A stretch of DNA of 34,892 nt from Mnemiopsis leidyi (lineage: Eukaryota; Ctenophora; Tentaculata; Lobata; Bolinopsidae): contig JH152972.1 in assembly GCA_000226015.1 (NCBI GenBank), positions 54,561-89,452 on the forward strand. Direction: 5' to 3'. Positions 11,899 to 23,328 of this stretch are shown piece by piece (position 1 is the stretch's first letter; every line of letters starts with the position of its first letter). Below the pieces are notes generated by a model. The model saw nothing but the letters and a program-made list of their open reading frames with translations, did no database searches and was not told the DNA's origin. Made by a program: the position numbers and the translations under genes.

Positions 11899-14001
11899 AT
11901 GAGCGAACTTACCGGATTATTCGAGAACATCAAGCTCGAAAAGGGCGAAAGAAGCCCACTAACATGCCAACGTGGAACAGGAGAGAAACCCCAACCTGCC
12001 GTAGTCCTGGTCCTAGATCACAATGTCCTGGAAGAGGACATCTCCAACTTCGTATCTCTCCTCAAAACTCTGGATATCTCCGCCTTTGTTGAGAGGTCTA
12101 CCAACCACGAACTTGTGTTTGTCTGTCTCTACCTCGATCCGGGGGTCTGTGAGGAGATGGCACAGAAGTTGTCGTATCACGTCCCATTCCACACATACAA
12201 GAGCAAGAACCCTCCTGAGACCTGGACTACTAAACTTTACTCTGCCCTCTTCTACGGGACACTGTCGTATGATAACTTTACAGAAATCCAATATTCAGTC
12301 ATGTTTCACGATAGATTAAAGACCTGTCTGGAACCCGAGAAAATGGATTATCTGCACTCTCTAAGAGTTCAATCTGAAATAATATATAATATTTTGGAAA
12401 AGGAGGAGATTTTCATGTGTAAGATTATCAAGATTGACGGACATTTTGTGCCACACAGCCCGGAAGCTACAGACTTATGGAACAAGGTATCTTGGTTCCC
12501 ACCCTTTTTCCCTCTGAAAGAATTCCGAGACTACTTTGGCGAGGAGCTTGCTTTCACTTACGCTTGGAGTAACTTCTGGTGGATTTTTGGCCTGGTTCCC
12601 ATCACGATTTTCGCTCTATTCTGCCTTATCCTCGGATTAGCCTCTCAAAATTTCCATGAATTTGACGATACAATCGCTGACCCCACTTGGTCGCTCTTTT
12701 CTCGAATAATGGTTAACGGCTCCACGTTCTACTACATCCTTTTTGTGATGATCTGGATAGCTGTTTTTCAGAACCAATGGTCTAGTGCAGCCCCTTTACT
12801 TTCCCTTCAATGGGGAGTCTCTAATTTCTACCTTGAGGAACCTCGCTACAAATCGCCTAAACAAGCAAAATATCGAAAATTTCTTGCCGTTCCCAATCTC
12901 ATTATTTCGTGTTTTGGCTTTATGGTTGCCTTCGCTTTAACGGCTGCTTTGTTTATCTTCGTTGAAATTCTCCTACGTGCCCAGCTCCACGATAGACTGG
13001 ACATGAGCTACATAAACATAGTGTGTCCGCTGATTTACACGATCCTCAACACGCTTGCTGGGAGCTACTTTATACCCTGGCTTGCCACATTCCTGACTGA
13101 TTGTGAGGATCACAAATTCCATTCATACTACACCAACAGTATAATTTTCAAGTACACTGGGTACTACCTTATGTCATCCTACTGTTATCTCATCTTTCTT
13201 GCTTTGGACGTTCACGCTTTCATTTTTCATAAGTACGGCATTGAGCTCAGAGAACCAAATATCGACGCACAACAGTTTGAAGTAATCGAACTTTCTCAGC
13301 AACTTCTTTTCCAGATCATTGCACTGAGACTAAAAAGTATCGGTTTGACGTTTCTACAGTGGGCACTGAATAAATTCCAAAGTCGGAAAATGAAGAAAGA
13401 TCAGACTCAAGAGAGAGATTTTGAGTACATTTTGGATAACTACCGGGCATACCAACTCCTGGACACTAACCAATGTTCGATGTGGATGAGCGAGAGGATC
13501 ATCATGTACGGCTACCTAACCATGTTCAGCTACCACGTTCCAATTGTCGCGTTTATCGCCCTCGTCCTGGAGCTGATCGTTACCAGGTATGAGCTGTACA
13601 TGCTGCTGCGTGGAGCGCAGCGACCACGGCCGCGCCGCGTCGGCAACATCCAGCAATGGGAGGGCATTCTTTACCTTGTAAACATCATGAGCATTATAAT
13701 AAACTCCTACTCCATCTACCTGCGATACCAGGAAGCGAACAAAATGGACGAGGGTTACTCCGAGTGTTGGGTTAGTCGTGAAGACAGCGATACTTGCATA
13801 TTCGATCGGCAGGTTTACTCCATCCTGCTAATGTCTGTGTTGATCTTGATGACGAGTCTGATACAGATCCAGAGTGATCTGTCCGGAGACAAACGTCAGT
13901 TTCACACCAGGAACCAGTACAAGTTAGCGGTCGATTTGTTTGCTGATGATTTCATCAACACAGACGGGGCTCCTCATCAACCGGCATCCCTGAAAATTTA
14001 G
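11899..14001 (+). CDS. Anoctamin/TMEM16-family membrane protein, paralogue 1
   Basis: 700 residues from ATG 11899, which lies 10 bases after a good splice acceptor (ctctctgcag), so a 5' untranslated exon is likely. An in-frame ATG at 11851 would add 16 residues. The N-terminal cytoplasmic domain (1-220) ends in the family motif YFGEELAFTYAW, followed by about ten hydrophobic segments. Anoctamin hallmarks include LSLQWGVSNF (family RWGxxxF), IPWLATFLTDCEDHKFHSYY (family WLTxxENHRT), and RPRPRRVGNIQQWEGIL in the C-terminal third. Anoctamins are calcium-gated ion channels or lipid scramblases of plasma or internal membranes. In an ungapped alignment to mammalian ANO1, most calcium ligands are replaced (Ile481 for N650, Phe485 for E654, Trp529 for E702, Val561 for E734), leaving Glu532 (E705) and Glu565 (D738). 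The motifs are most like the ANO8/ANO10 branch, but that placement is tentative. A close paralogue follows downstream on the same strand. Confidence 0.88.
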   Translation: MSELTGLFENIKLEKGERSPLTCQRGTGEKPQPAVVLVLDHNVLEEDISNFVSLLKTLDISAFVERSTNHELVFVCLYLDPGVCEEMAQKLSYHVPFHTYKSKNPPETWTTKLYSALFYGTLSYDNFTEIQYSVMFHDRLKTCLEPEKMDYLHSLRVQSEIIYNILEKEEIFMCKIIKIDGHFVPHSPEATDLWNKVSWFPPFFPLKEFRDYFGEELAFTYAWSNFWWIFGLVPITIFALFCLILGLASQNFHEFDDTIADPTWSLFSRIMVNGSTFYYILFVMIWIAVFQNQWSSAAPLLSLQWGVSNFYLEEPRYKSPKQAKYRKFLAVPNLIISCFGFMVAFALTAALFIFVEILLRAQLHDRLDMSYINIVCPLIYTILNTLAGSYFIPWLATFLTDCEDHKFHSYYTNSIIFKYTGYYLMSSYCYLIFLALDVHAFIFHKYGIELREPNIDAQQFEVIELSQQLLFQIIALRLKSIGLTFLQWALNKFQSRKMKKDQTQERDFEYILDNYRAYQLLDTNQCSMWMSERIIMYGYLTMFSYHVPIVAFIALVLELIVTRYELYMLLRGAQRPRPRRVGNIQQWEGILYLVNIMSIIINSYSIYLRYQEANKMDEGYSECWVSREDSDTCIFDRQVYSILLMSVLILMTSLIQIQSDLSGDKRQFHTRNQYKLAVDLFADDFINTDGAPHQPASLKI

Positions 14002-14627
14002 TCTTTTTTGTTGTTACGTTAAACTACTTGGGTTCTCTGTTTTTTAGTTATTATTGAATTCTTAATTCTGTTATAGTTGATTTTTTTAATGGTATGGTAA
14101 TCATATTATTTACGTTTATATCCTTACCAGGCCATAGCCAGCCAATAATTTTTTGAATTTTCACTGAGGGTTTATTTTTATGTAATTCTCGATATTTATT
14201 TTAGGACTAAATTATAGTTTTTCACGGAAGTTTTTAGGCGTGCACCTATTTATTCGAACGAATAAGTATTTTTAGCCGATTTCTGGTTCAGTTAGGAATC
14301 TATTTATCAAATCTTATTGTACGTGATTCAAGGTTACACGGTTTTTAGTTTTTCTATGTGAATTTTAGCTAGTTTATTACGCTATGATAACGCGCTCATC
14401 TTTGAAAATGCTGCTTTTCTGTCTTTTATTATTGGCCTCCTTCTTCCTCTAAACTTGCCCGACGTGAATTAAATGTTTTTACAGAACTGATTGTCCTTTC
14501 TTAGTTTAGTTTAATATCACTTCTCACTCCTTGACAGATTTGAAATAAGCTAAGACTATTGATAAATCAGATCGATATATTGCAGTTATCTACCTCGCTC
14601 AAACTAATTATTGATTATGACAGCTGG
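14002..14627. other. Spacer between the two anoctamin paralogues
   Basis: AT-rich, no ORF with a recognisable motif. It must hold the 3' end of the first gene and the promoter of the second. No AATAAA was found close behind the first stop codon. A short inverted repeat (ttattcg/cgaataa) near 14250 is probably chance. Confidence 0.5.
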
Positions 14628-17233
14628 ATGAAGGGGAATGAAGAAGAAGCCCTAACATTAACGTTACAACAAAACGGAGATGAGATTGAGGAGAGGAAGA
14701 TGGAGGAGAGCCCCTTGAGTGGGGGGACGGGGGACCACCCCCAACCTGCTGTTATACTCGTACTCGACCCTTCTATTCAACCCCAGTTAGTTATGATCTT
14801 TATTTAAATAGATTATCTTTTAGCCAGTTTTCAATGTTTCTTAACAATTTTATTTACTTTAACCAAATGGAATGTAGAGCTATTGATACAATTAAATCAG
14901 GTTTTAATGTTGGTCTATTATTTCTATATATGTATAGAAATCTAGAACACTATCTAGATGTATCTAGATAGTATCTGTAGTGTACACTCGAATTTTTACT
15001 GTGAATTTGGTTTGTTGAAACCATGTATGTTTTATTATGTTAGAATGTTTTATTAGACTTCAACGTCGGCTTAGTTTTGTATACTTGCTAGTCTTACATC
15101 TTTACGTTAACGTATGTGCGTTTATATAAAACAAATATGACGAATGATGTTGGACTAGCTGTTTATCGAAATTGTATAATGGGTCTATTTAAAACTTAAC
15201 TTCAAGGCGTTTACATACAATAGTATAATAAACCTTACAAAAAACAAAATAATAGTTTAGATAATTACCAAATTACCCGCAGGAAAGTGAAGCAGATCTC
15301 CACACTCCTCTCCACATTCCACATATCCACCTTCACAGAAAGTACTCCCGACCACACTTTTCTCTGTCTCTACCTGACACGCCCCCAGTCCGAACAACTT
15401 GCCCACGATCACAGCTACCACGTGAAGTTCATGTGCCGGAAGAGTCGGAACAACCCAACAAGCTGGCGGGCAAAGTTCGTCTCCATCGTGAGGTTCGGTA
15501 CATTGTCCTACTGCAACTTTACGGAAATGTACTACACTGTAATGTATCATAAGAGACTGAGGGACAAGTTGAATCCTGAATATTGTAAGTGTTTGGACAC
15601 TGTTAGAGTTCAGGCCGAGCTCATTTATGTCACCCTGAAAAGTGAGCGAATATTCGAGATGGACAACTTCAAGATTGTCGGAGATTTTGTTCCACATTCA
15701 CCTGAGGCGGTCGATCTCGAGAAGAAATTGTCGTGGTTCCCACCACTTTTCCCGCTCAAAGAGTTCAGGGAATACTTTGGCGAAGAACTAGCGTTTGTGT
15801 ACGCTTGGAGCAATTTCTGGTGGACATTTGGACTTCTACCTATCGCTATATTTTCATTGTTAACCCTTGTGTACGGTCTAGCCACAGAACTACACCCGGA
15901 AAGTATACTCGGTGAAAAGTCCCATTTTTGGAGGGTTTTCACCATGGTGATGTTGAACCCTTCGGTAGACTATTATTTAGGTTTTCTGATTGTGTGGATC
16001 AGTGTGTTTCAGTACCAGTGGAGCAAGGCTGCTCCCATATTTTCCCTACAGTGGGGTGTGGCTAATTTCCACAAGGAGGAGGAAATCAACGTCTCCTCTC
16101 GTAATAAGAAATTCCGGAAGTTTATAAAGATTCCCAACCTGATTATTTCTCTAGGAGGTTTTCTGATCGCAGCCCTCTTGACTTTCCTCATCTTCATCAC
16201 GACCGAGGTTGTGGTAAGGATCCAGCTGAATAAGCTAGACTTTGGCGTTCTCCAAACGGACGAGTGGAATGAGAGAATGATAAACAAAACATTTATCATT
16301 TCCATGATCTGCTCAATATTTTACACGATTCTAAACCATCTAGCTGGACTTTACTTCATTCCCTGGCTCTCCAACTTTCTAACATCTCTTGAGAACCACA
16401 CGTTTGAATCTTATTTTAACAACAGCGTCATATTCAAACACACGGGTTACTATCTCATGTCCTCCTACTGGTATCTTATTTACATCGTCTTCCGTATCAA
16501 CGTGGTCATTAGCGAGAAATTCGATGTCGACCTGGACGCCATTGACGAATGTCCTCAAAATGGAATCTGCATCGTCACTATTACCCAGCAGATCGTTTTC
16601 CAGATCTTAGAGTTGAGACTGGCTGGGGTGGCGGTCTCACTCCTCAAGAGTTTATTCCTGCGGTTCCGACGAAAGGAGGAGGTATTCAATGTCCAGTCAC
16701 GTGACCTGCTGTACATCCTACAGAACTACAAATCTCTAACATTCTTGAGCTCTGCGGAGACGTCGACCTGGATGACAGAGCGAGTGTTGATGTACGGATA
16801 TCTGACTCTGTTCAGCTACCACCTCCCCCTCGTCTCCCTCCTGGCCCTGGTCCTGGAGTCCTTCATCACCTACTACGAGATGAGGATGTTACTGCGGTCC
16901 CAGCGTCCCCAACCTCGTCGTGTCGGTAACATCAAACAGTGGGAGGGTATCATCTACCTGATCAACATCATGTGTGTGGTGGTCAACTCCCTGGCCATAA
17001 ACCAGAGGTACCAGGGCGACGTCCGTAGTACGAGGAGTGACGAACTGATGGACGGTGTGCCCTTGTTCTATATCATGCCGTTATTTATATTTGTGACGAG
17101 TCTGATACACATCCAGGGTGCTGTGTCCGGTGACAAGGTGCAGAGTCACGTTCACCGTCAGTACATCCATGCTACTAAACTTTTGTCTGGTAATAATGTG
17201 CAGGTGGACGGTTCTAAAACCACAACTTTGTAG
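14628..17233 (+). CDS. Anoctamin/TMEM16-family membrane protein, paralogue 2, two exons
   Basis: Exon 1 is 14628-14785 and exon 2 is 15283-17233, joined by a GT-AG intron that splits a Gln codon, giving 702 residues. The join restores an alignment with paralogue 1 without gaps across the junction (LDPSIQPQKVKQISTLL beside LDHNVLEEDISNFVSLL), which is strong evidence for exon 1. Shared motifs are HPQPAVILVLD, YFGEELAFVYAWSNFWW, LSLQWGVANFH, FIPWLSNFLTSLENHTFESY and QPRRVGNIKQWEGI. It shows the same loss of calcium ligands as paralogue 1 (Val, Leu, Trp and Ile at the N650, E654, E702 and E734 positions), and the Glu near the start of the TM6 segment (IELSQQ in paralogue 1) is Thr here. The intron is absent from paralogue 1, so it was gained here or lost there after duplication. 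AATAAA near 17669 may be the poly(A) signal. Confidence 0.88.
14949..14972. repeat. Perfect short palindrome in anoctamin 2 intron
   Basis: Arms actatctagat and atctagatagt are perfect inverted copies around a 2-base centre. It lies inside the only intron of the second anoctamin gene. Function unknown; it may be chance in AT-rich DNA. Confidence 0.7.
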
Positions 17234-17439
17234 TTTCTTTGTTGGTTTGTTTTAGGTTAGTTGGTTTGTTTTAAAGGTTTATTTTCGCGTGTCTTGTTAA
17301 GTATTTAATTTACGTTTTTATATGTTTGTTGAGGAAGATAAGCAATTTTAATCCGAAAGTTTAAGTACGAAAAAGTGATTGGTGTTTCAGTTGAAACATA
17401 CTATTATGATCGAATCAGAGATCCTTAAAAGGATTGAGG

Positions 17440-17497
17440 GCAGTTAGTAAATATATTGGTCATTAATTGCAGTTAGTTAATATATTGGTCATTAATT
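17440..17497. repeat. 29-bp tandem duplication
   Basis: Two adjacent 29-bp copies (start gcagttagt, end attaatt) differ at one base. It is a simple local duplication about 200 bases past the second anoctamin stop. Confidence 0.9.
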
Positions 17498-18366
17498 GCA
17501 GTGCAATCTAGACCTTGTGAAGATGACATTTTTAGCTACAACGACGTTGCCGTATTTTGATTGTATTTTGATTCAGGTTTCGGTATGCATGCTAACGATG
17601 AATGCATGAACAAATTATCGACTGGAGTTTCTGCTATTATGTATCAATATTTATTGACGCCCCTGTTTAATAAATTTGCATGTCAACTAAATTTAGTTGG
17701 CTTTTGAATTTTTTGGAGAAGTATTTTGGGTAATGGGTAAATATCACACCCTAAGAATTTTGATTTTTAGATTATTAGGGCATTGATTTTTTAGTGCATT
17801 GCTTAACATCTAAGAAAATTATATAATGGGTTCGTTAAATTTTTATATTATATTTTGACTGCCTTAGTTCATCTAGGCTGAAAGTTTTAAGTTTCATTTT
17901 CACAACTCAATTTTTTATCTAACATTTTCTGTAAGTTTTTTTTAAATATACAGCATAGCAAGTACAAATCTGAGTTATACGGTCTAGAACATTCGCTGTC
18001 ATGTGATAATTCTTTACTTTGGTTATCTTGTAGCTTGCAAACTCACACGTTATCTGAATACAAAATTATCTTTCACACACAGTTCCATGTATGTCGCCCA
18101 AGTAGTAATATAAATCAGTATTTATCTAATCACCAACTTTTATAATGCGTTACTCAGAATAATAATAACGGTTATACACGATATTCCATATCTTAAATGT
18201 GTTTTGTCTAGAACGAACATTAACACGAACGTGGACAAGCTGCCCTATACGTTACGTAATTTTATAAGTAACGTGTACAATATACATTAAAATTGTATTG
18301 TACAAGCCCTTACCATAAAGGGTGCATTTCAATATTACGTACATTGCATTATACAATTCGTGATGT

Positions 18367-18477
18367 GAAGATTTAAGGCACACATCTGTGTACATTGTAC
18401 ACTGTACATACGCCTTTTCACATCTACACACCAACGAAGATTTAAGGTACACATCAAATCTGTGTACATTGTACACT
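18367..18477. repeat. Direct repeat, about 40 bp, two copies
   Basis: Copies at 18367-18403 and 18436-18477 share gaagatttaagg, acacat and ctgtgtacattgtacact. The second has a 5-base insertion. Surrounding DNA is rich in tgtaca/tacatt words. Confidence 0.85.
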
Positions 18478-20645
18478 ATACCATACACTTTTTGAAAACT
18501 GACATTTACCCATTACAAGGTATTACGTTACATGATGTAGAAACTGTATAAGATGTACAATAATGTAAAGACTAGACACGGTAGCCTCTACACGCTGTTA
18601 CGTAACACCTACACTCTAACGAACGTGCTAGTACTCCTAGATGTTCTGCGTAAGTGTGACCGAATCAGGGCACATAATTTGTCACACACAACTATTCTCT
18701 GCTCTCTCTCTCTTTCTCTTCTGCAACTAGCACTGCAGGAGACCGTTTATTTCTGCAACAATGTGGGCTGACCGTTGAGCAGATGGAACAAAATTACGTC
18801 AACGTTTTATCCACAATTATACCTTCTCAGACCCGGTACTGCCTTGCATCTATGTTCAAGTTATGGAACTTCTACTTTCCTCAACTTTAGTAATTCAAGT
18901 TGTCCACAAATGTATATCAGTCTACATACAATTTGCCCTGCTCTGTACCGCTAAAGCACTCAATAACCCTGGATTAAAACCGTCATTAGGATACATAGAG
19001 AGCTACATTAAGGCACTAGAAAAAGGGCGTTCACAGCTTTAATGCTTACACCCTTAGTCCAAGTCTTTAATGCTCACACCCTTACATAAAGTCCAAGTCT
19101 TTACGCGTCATTTGACCGCGGCTGCGTATGTGGCATATACTTGATTGTCTTTATTGACAGTTAGTTAAATACCTTCAGTAAGTCACGGGGAGAGAGTTCG
19201 GTCAATAAATTTAAAGACGGAGGAGTGAAGTTGGGAAGTAGTAAACTGCTACCAATTTTCTTTTCCCAGCGTGTCAGGAATTCGGGACATGGCGTCACAC
19301 ATACACTGCATATTTGAGTGTAACTAATTGAGTCTGGTGTGTGCGTGACGTAAGGACTCCGCATGTTGCCTGGATGATCCAGTTTTGTGTCCTTCTAAAT
19401 TTTAAGATTCAGATTTCGGCAGAAGTGAGGACAACTTCTTATCAGCTGAGTTTTGGCGGTGTAGATGATTCTGTATAACTCAGTGTCATGCTATTTAGTA
19501 TTTATGTACATGCCCATTGCCCAGGTAAACTTACAGAAACATATATAGTCTGAATCCAGGCGATATATTCACACTATTTACAATTCACACAGGCTCGATT
19601 CAATATCCCAGACTCCGGTACACATCGGGATTAATTCTTGGAATCTGACCGGTCAATTATACTTGGAATAACCTGGCTTTAATTTCACTGTTAAAATGTG
19701 ATGGACTTGTATATATTAGTTGAGTATTCTTTAGCACGCCAGTAGTGGGCAGGACAAATGAAATTCAGTAATTAATGTAGTGTGGGTCGTATTACAAAAT
19801 AGTATAGTACAAGACAACATACTAGCGATCTCGTCACGTTGGATAGTCCAGGTTAGGGATACACTTTACTTGTTTGTCACATTTTTATAAAAGTTTAAGT
19901 AGACTTCTTGCATCATCTTATAAGTTTCTTTACAACCATATCCTGGACTTCCGACTGTTAGCGTGAAACTTAATTTTGGCCAGTCCATCTAATCTGTAAT
20001 TGTACAGCACGGAATGCAACGACTACATCGGAGAAACAACCATGCATACAATTAATTTGAATACATGTGGCTCTTGAAAAAGTTAAATATTGAAATTCTG
20101 GAGGATTCAATTAGATAAGTTAGTCCTGCACAAGAAAATAATTGTCATTGGCTGGATATTAAGCGGCCTTGCCAACTAAGTTGACTGCATTTCCCCCTTG
20201 ACTTTGTCTTCGTCGCTGCATTTCTGCATTGCAAGCATTGTCTGCTCCTTGATAAACTGGTTTGATGGTTTGTCTGCGACACTCAATGTGCCTTGTTAAC
20301 CCAACATTTGAACTTATTAGTGGACAGGCTGATTCTGATGACTAGCACTAAAGCTTTTAACTCGAAAAATTGTCTCATGTGGCACTGGGCAATAGAAAAT
20401 CAACAATTAAAAATCCAACTTGAGTCTCAACCAACATAGCACCTTAAACGGCGTGCTCAATCCATAATTTAATAACTTCATAATATACAAGATTGTAAAA
20501 ATAAGACAAATAACTTAAACTAGAGTCCTCGAACATATTCCTAGCAACAAGCACTCCAAAAATCGCCATTCTCTCCAGTCAAACAACCCGATAAATTGGG
20601 TATTGAAAGTGATGAGAGTAGAGTGTCCGCAGATCCAGCAGAAGT

Positions 20646-22216
20646 CTAGTCAAGACAAACGTAGGGCAGGACCACGTAGCGGGGCGGTTCTGAATCCCGT
20701 TCTGATGATTGTATGGGTATGGATTGGGTCCAAGAGTAGGTCGAGTCATTGTACTGTACACCGTCCGCCGAGGATTCCAGGATTTGTGGATCTGATTGAG
20801 ATGCTCCAGGGCCATGCCCGTTCGTTACCTTGGAGAGTGGGAGTGTTATCAAAGTTACATACACTCCATTCACTACACAAGATGTGTTTTGGAGAGATTA
20901 CGCACATGAGGGTGCATATTTGCAACCTTAGATACCCCGAAATTCAGTGGATCATAATTACACCCTACATTTGCACAGTTTATTCTCCATATGTCTTATT
21001 ATATCAAGACACACAGAGAATAAACTGTGCAAATGTAGGGTTTAATTATGATCCACTGTATTTCGGGGTATCTAAGGTTGTTAGTATGTATTCATTACGA
21101 AATACAACTATGTTTTCATCAAATAATACGAATTCTAGACTGGATGTAGGTGAGATAAGATGCGGGCTAAAAACTGTCACCTACATTGCATAGGGATTTC
21201 GTTCCTAAAATATATGTTGCATCTCCTACTTTATTTTTGAATTTAATTTAGCAATGAAGCCAGACGACTCAGATTACCAGGAAATGCCTATGTGAGCGAA
21301 ATCTTTGACACGTTTTTGGGCATTCATTTTGGCGGTAATACGAAGAATTTTCGGGAGTTTATTTGCGAGTGTTACTTACAAGGTGGGGAGTAGATTCTCT
21401 AGAACTGTTGTCTTGAAAATAAACTGGGGTCTCGGCTCGCGGTCCCATCTCTCTGATTGGGGTACTTTCTCTCGAACTTCGTTGTTTCTTAGCGTTCCGT
21501 CTGAAACCATTCGCTATCTCCGGCTGAAGTATTTATCCAATTAAGTAACCACAGAACATATACACGTCCAAGTACTGTAAGGTTCATTCATTGAAGAACA
21601 GCAATAAAAAGGGATGAAATGTTAGAATTTATACCTTAGCGCCGATCACAAGTTTTTTCCACTTCTTAACGAGCGATCGGGCCTTGTTGGCAATGTCAGG
21701 TTCCGAAGTGTTCTTCCTTATTAGGTTCACAAACTTTCCAAGCCTCGTTCTCTGAAATGAGCACGATTGTAAAGTCGTGAATCTATATCATGCGGTACCG
21801 TGGCCATGTACATAAAGACACATTGAATTTCCCACATGTAGTATCTACTACATGTTAGCAACTACTGAAGTTGTCAACAACTGTAGGAATAAGGGGTTAA
21901 TCTGAACTGGAAGGAAAATTTCGCAACAATAAGTGCTATCTTGATAACAGTTTAATATTCTCACCTCTAATTCTTCAGTGGTTATGTCCAGTGAGTGTAG
22001 CTGGGTGATAATCTCGAGAACTGTCGAGTTTTCAAGAACCTGAAAAGGTCGAATTGATACAGGTCGGCTGAGATGTGAAAAGTGGAAACTAATCAAGCAA
22101 AAGCAGCAAGCAAAAATTTCGAAATTGGTAAAAAACAATCAAGGAGCACTAACTTTTCCTTCCGAGTCGATTGCTTTGCATAGTTTGGTCTTAATGATGT
22201 CTAGATTTACTGTCAT
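20646..22216 (-). CDS. MED26: Mediator complex subunit 26 (MED26/CRSP70), short form, five exons
   Basis: Minus-strand exons are 22216-22154, 22039-21965, 21751-21635, 21523-21380 and 20828-20646. All introns are GT-AG and phase 0, and the joined frame has no stop before TAG, giving 193 residues. Residues about 1-85 form the TFIIS N-terminal (LW) domain: KLCKAIDSEGK, VLEIITQLHSLDITTEELE, then TRLGKFVNLIRKNT and ARSLVKKWKKLV, matching MED26 better than TFIIS itself (family TRLGKLINDVRKKT). Residues 86-133 are Arg/Ser/Pro-rich and probably disordered. The last exon ends LPYVCLD after a Ser-Trp-Thr-Gln segment, the MED26 C-terminal signature. Human MED26 has about 600 residues; nearly all of its central region is missing here. 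In the family, the N-terminal domain contacts TFIID and elongation factors, and the C-terminus docks on Mediator. The last acceptor (ctctccaag) is weak, so an extra exon between exons 4 and 5 is possible. Confidence 0.9.
20923..21080. repeat. Long hairpin (65-bp inverted repeat) in MED26 intron 4
   Basis: Arms 20923-20987 and 21016-21080 are inverted copies, 63 of 65 bases matching, around a 28-bp loop. The loop carries a shorter inverted pair (tgtctt/aagaca). It lies wholly inside the last MED26 intron, and a long chance ORF runs through it. The structure fits a recent foldback or MITE insertion. Confidence 0.93.
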
Positions 22217-22953
22217 ACCCCCATTGATGACAGCAGGACATTCTACAAAACCGATCGTACGGACCGAGGCCTGACATAGCGATGGTGTGCAAGATACAAT
22301 CGTTTTATGCTGACCATATACTTGAAGCTATATTTTTCGGTTGTATGATTGGTCAAATCAGCCGATAAGTTATCCAATGCCGAAATACATCGTCTGCGGT
22401 CACTTCAAGAACCCAAATGTGCGCGCAGCGCATACAAAAAACACAGCATTCGCACCCTCCGGATTGTACACTTGCAGCTGACAGCGCGCATCCTCCAGAC
22501 ATTTTTTCTCATAAACAGGAGTCAAACAAAATCATACAACCTCCCGACATCATCGACCTTATACCCGACTTTCCCTAGCAGCTTTGATGTTGCTCTAACA
22601 CACGCCCTTTTGCGCGCGTCGCGTGCGTGGTGCGTAAGCACCTGGTTAGGCGAAGCCTTGATGCTATTTTTGCTTTATATTCAAAGCCGGCTTCTGCAAG
22701 CGTAGTGTGCATATTCACCTAGACAGGTTCAATTCCTGCGACGCGCGCAATTGTCGCGGTGATACCCGACTCAAGGTCACGCAACCAAAGCTAAATTATA
22801 AAACGGTAGACGGATATAATTTCGTCAACGCGCGCAAACTATGAACTAGAGCTTTGGTTATTGCAATTGACGAGATGATATCCGATTGACGAGTTATCTG
22901 ACTTTGTCCGACCCTGATTCAAAGCGAATAAAATGACGGAAGGGTGCGCGCTG
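22217..22953. other. MED26 upstream region and start of CG-rich repeat block
   Basis: Base composition shifts from AT-rich to CG-rich around 22400, with many gcgcgc words. The 118-codon ORF at 22349-22705 has no domain motif. One copy of the gacgagatgatatccg word lies near 22869. The first 100 bases or so should contain the MED26 promoter or 5' untranslated region; no core promoter element stands out. Confidence 0.5.
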
Positions 22954-23238
22954 AGTAGTATTGTTTGTCGTTCTGACCATCGATTGCCTATATATCCTGC
23001 ACACTTGTCAGAAGGGGTAAAATAAAGCAATCTGATTGGTTTTACGCTCGCTGTCACGAGGATTTAAGGCCGTTTATTGGCTAAGATGTGTCTCGTGACT
23101 TTTGTCACGTGATTTATATAGAGCTTTAGACCTTCAGCAGTTGGCTCAATTTCGAGGTAACGTGATCAGAATGTCATGTGACGAATACCACGAGGAGCTT
23201 GATGCTAAACAAATGTACGTTAGCACTTTTGGGTCAAA

Positions 23239-23262
23239 TTTAAGCCGCGCGCGCGGCTTAAA
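23239..23262. repeat. 24-bp perfect palindrome rich in CG
   Basis: The half-site tttaagccgcgc is followed directly by its reverse complement. It sits between the 117-bp inverted arms, about 50 bases right of the midpoint of the whole structure. Such a perfect CG-rich palindrome could extrude as a cruciform. Confidence 0.9.
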
Positions 23263-23318
23263 GTTTTTTCCTTGAGCACAAGGTACATTGCACTATTCAA
23301 TTCGACAGTTCGAACTAA

Positions 23319-23328
23319 NNNNNNNNNN
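23319..23328. other. Assembly gap (10 Ns)
   Basis: Ten Ns. A gap of this round size usually marks a scaffold join of unknown true length, so distances across it are unreliable. Confidence 0.98.

Larger units (their letters stand above)
17234..20645. other. Long AT-rich region without a convincing gene
   Basis: I see no coding exon on either strand. ORFs such as 18252-18488 minus, 18553-18771 and 19161-19364 minus have no domain motifs. The first part contains the 3' flank of anoctamin 2. Two short duplications are listed separately. A further small duplication (caccctta...gtccaagtcttt) lies around 19046-19103. The right end should hold the 3' untranslated region of MED26. Confidence 0.5.

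Noticed and set aside
20603-21193. 196-codon plus-strand ORF
   Set aside because: It overlaps the last MED26 exon antisense and runs through the intronic hairpin, so its length is a by-product of inverted repeats and chance.
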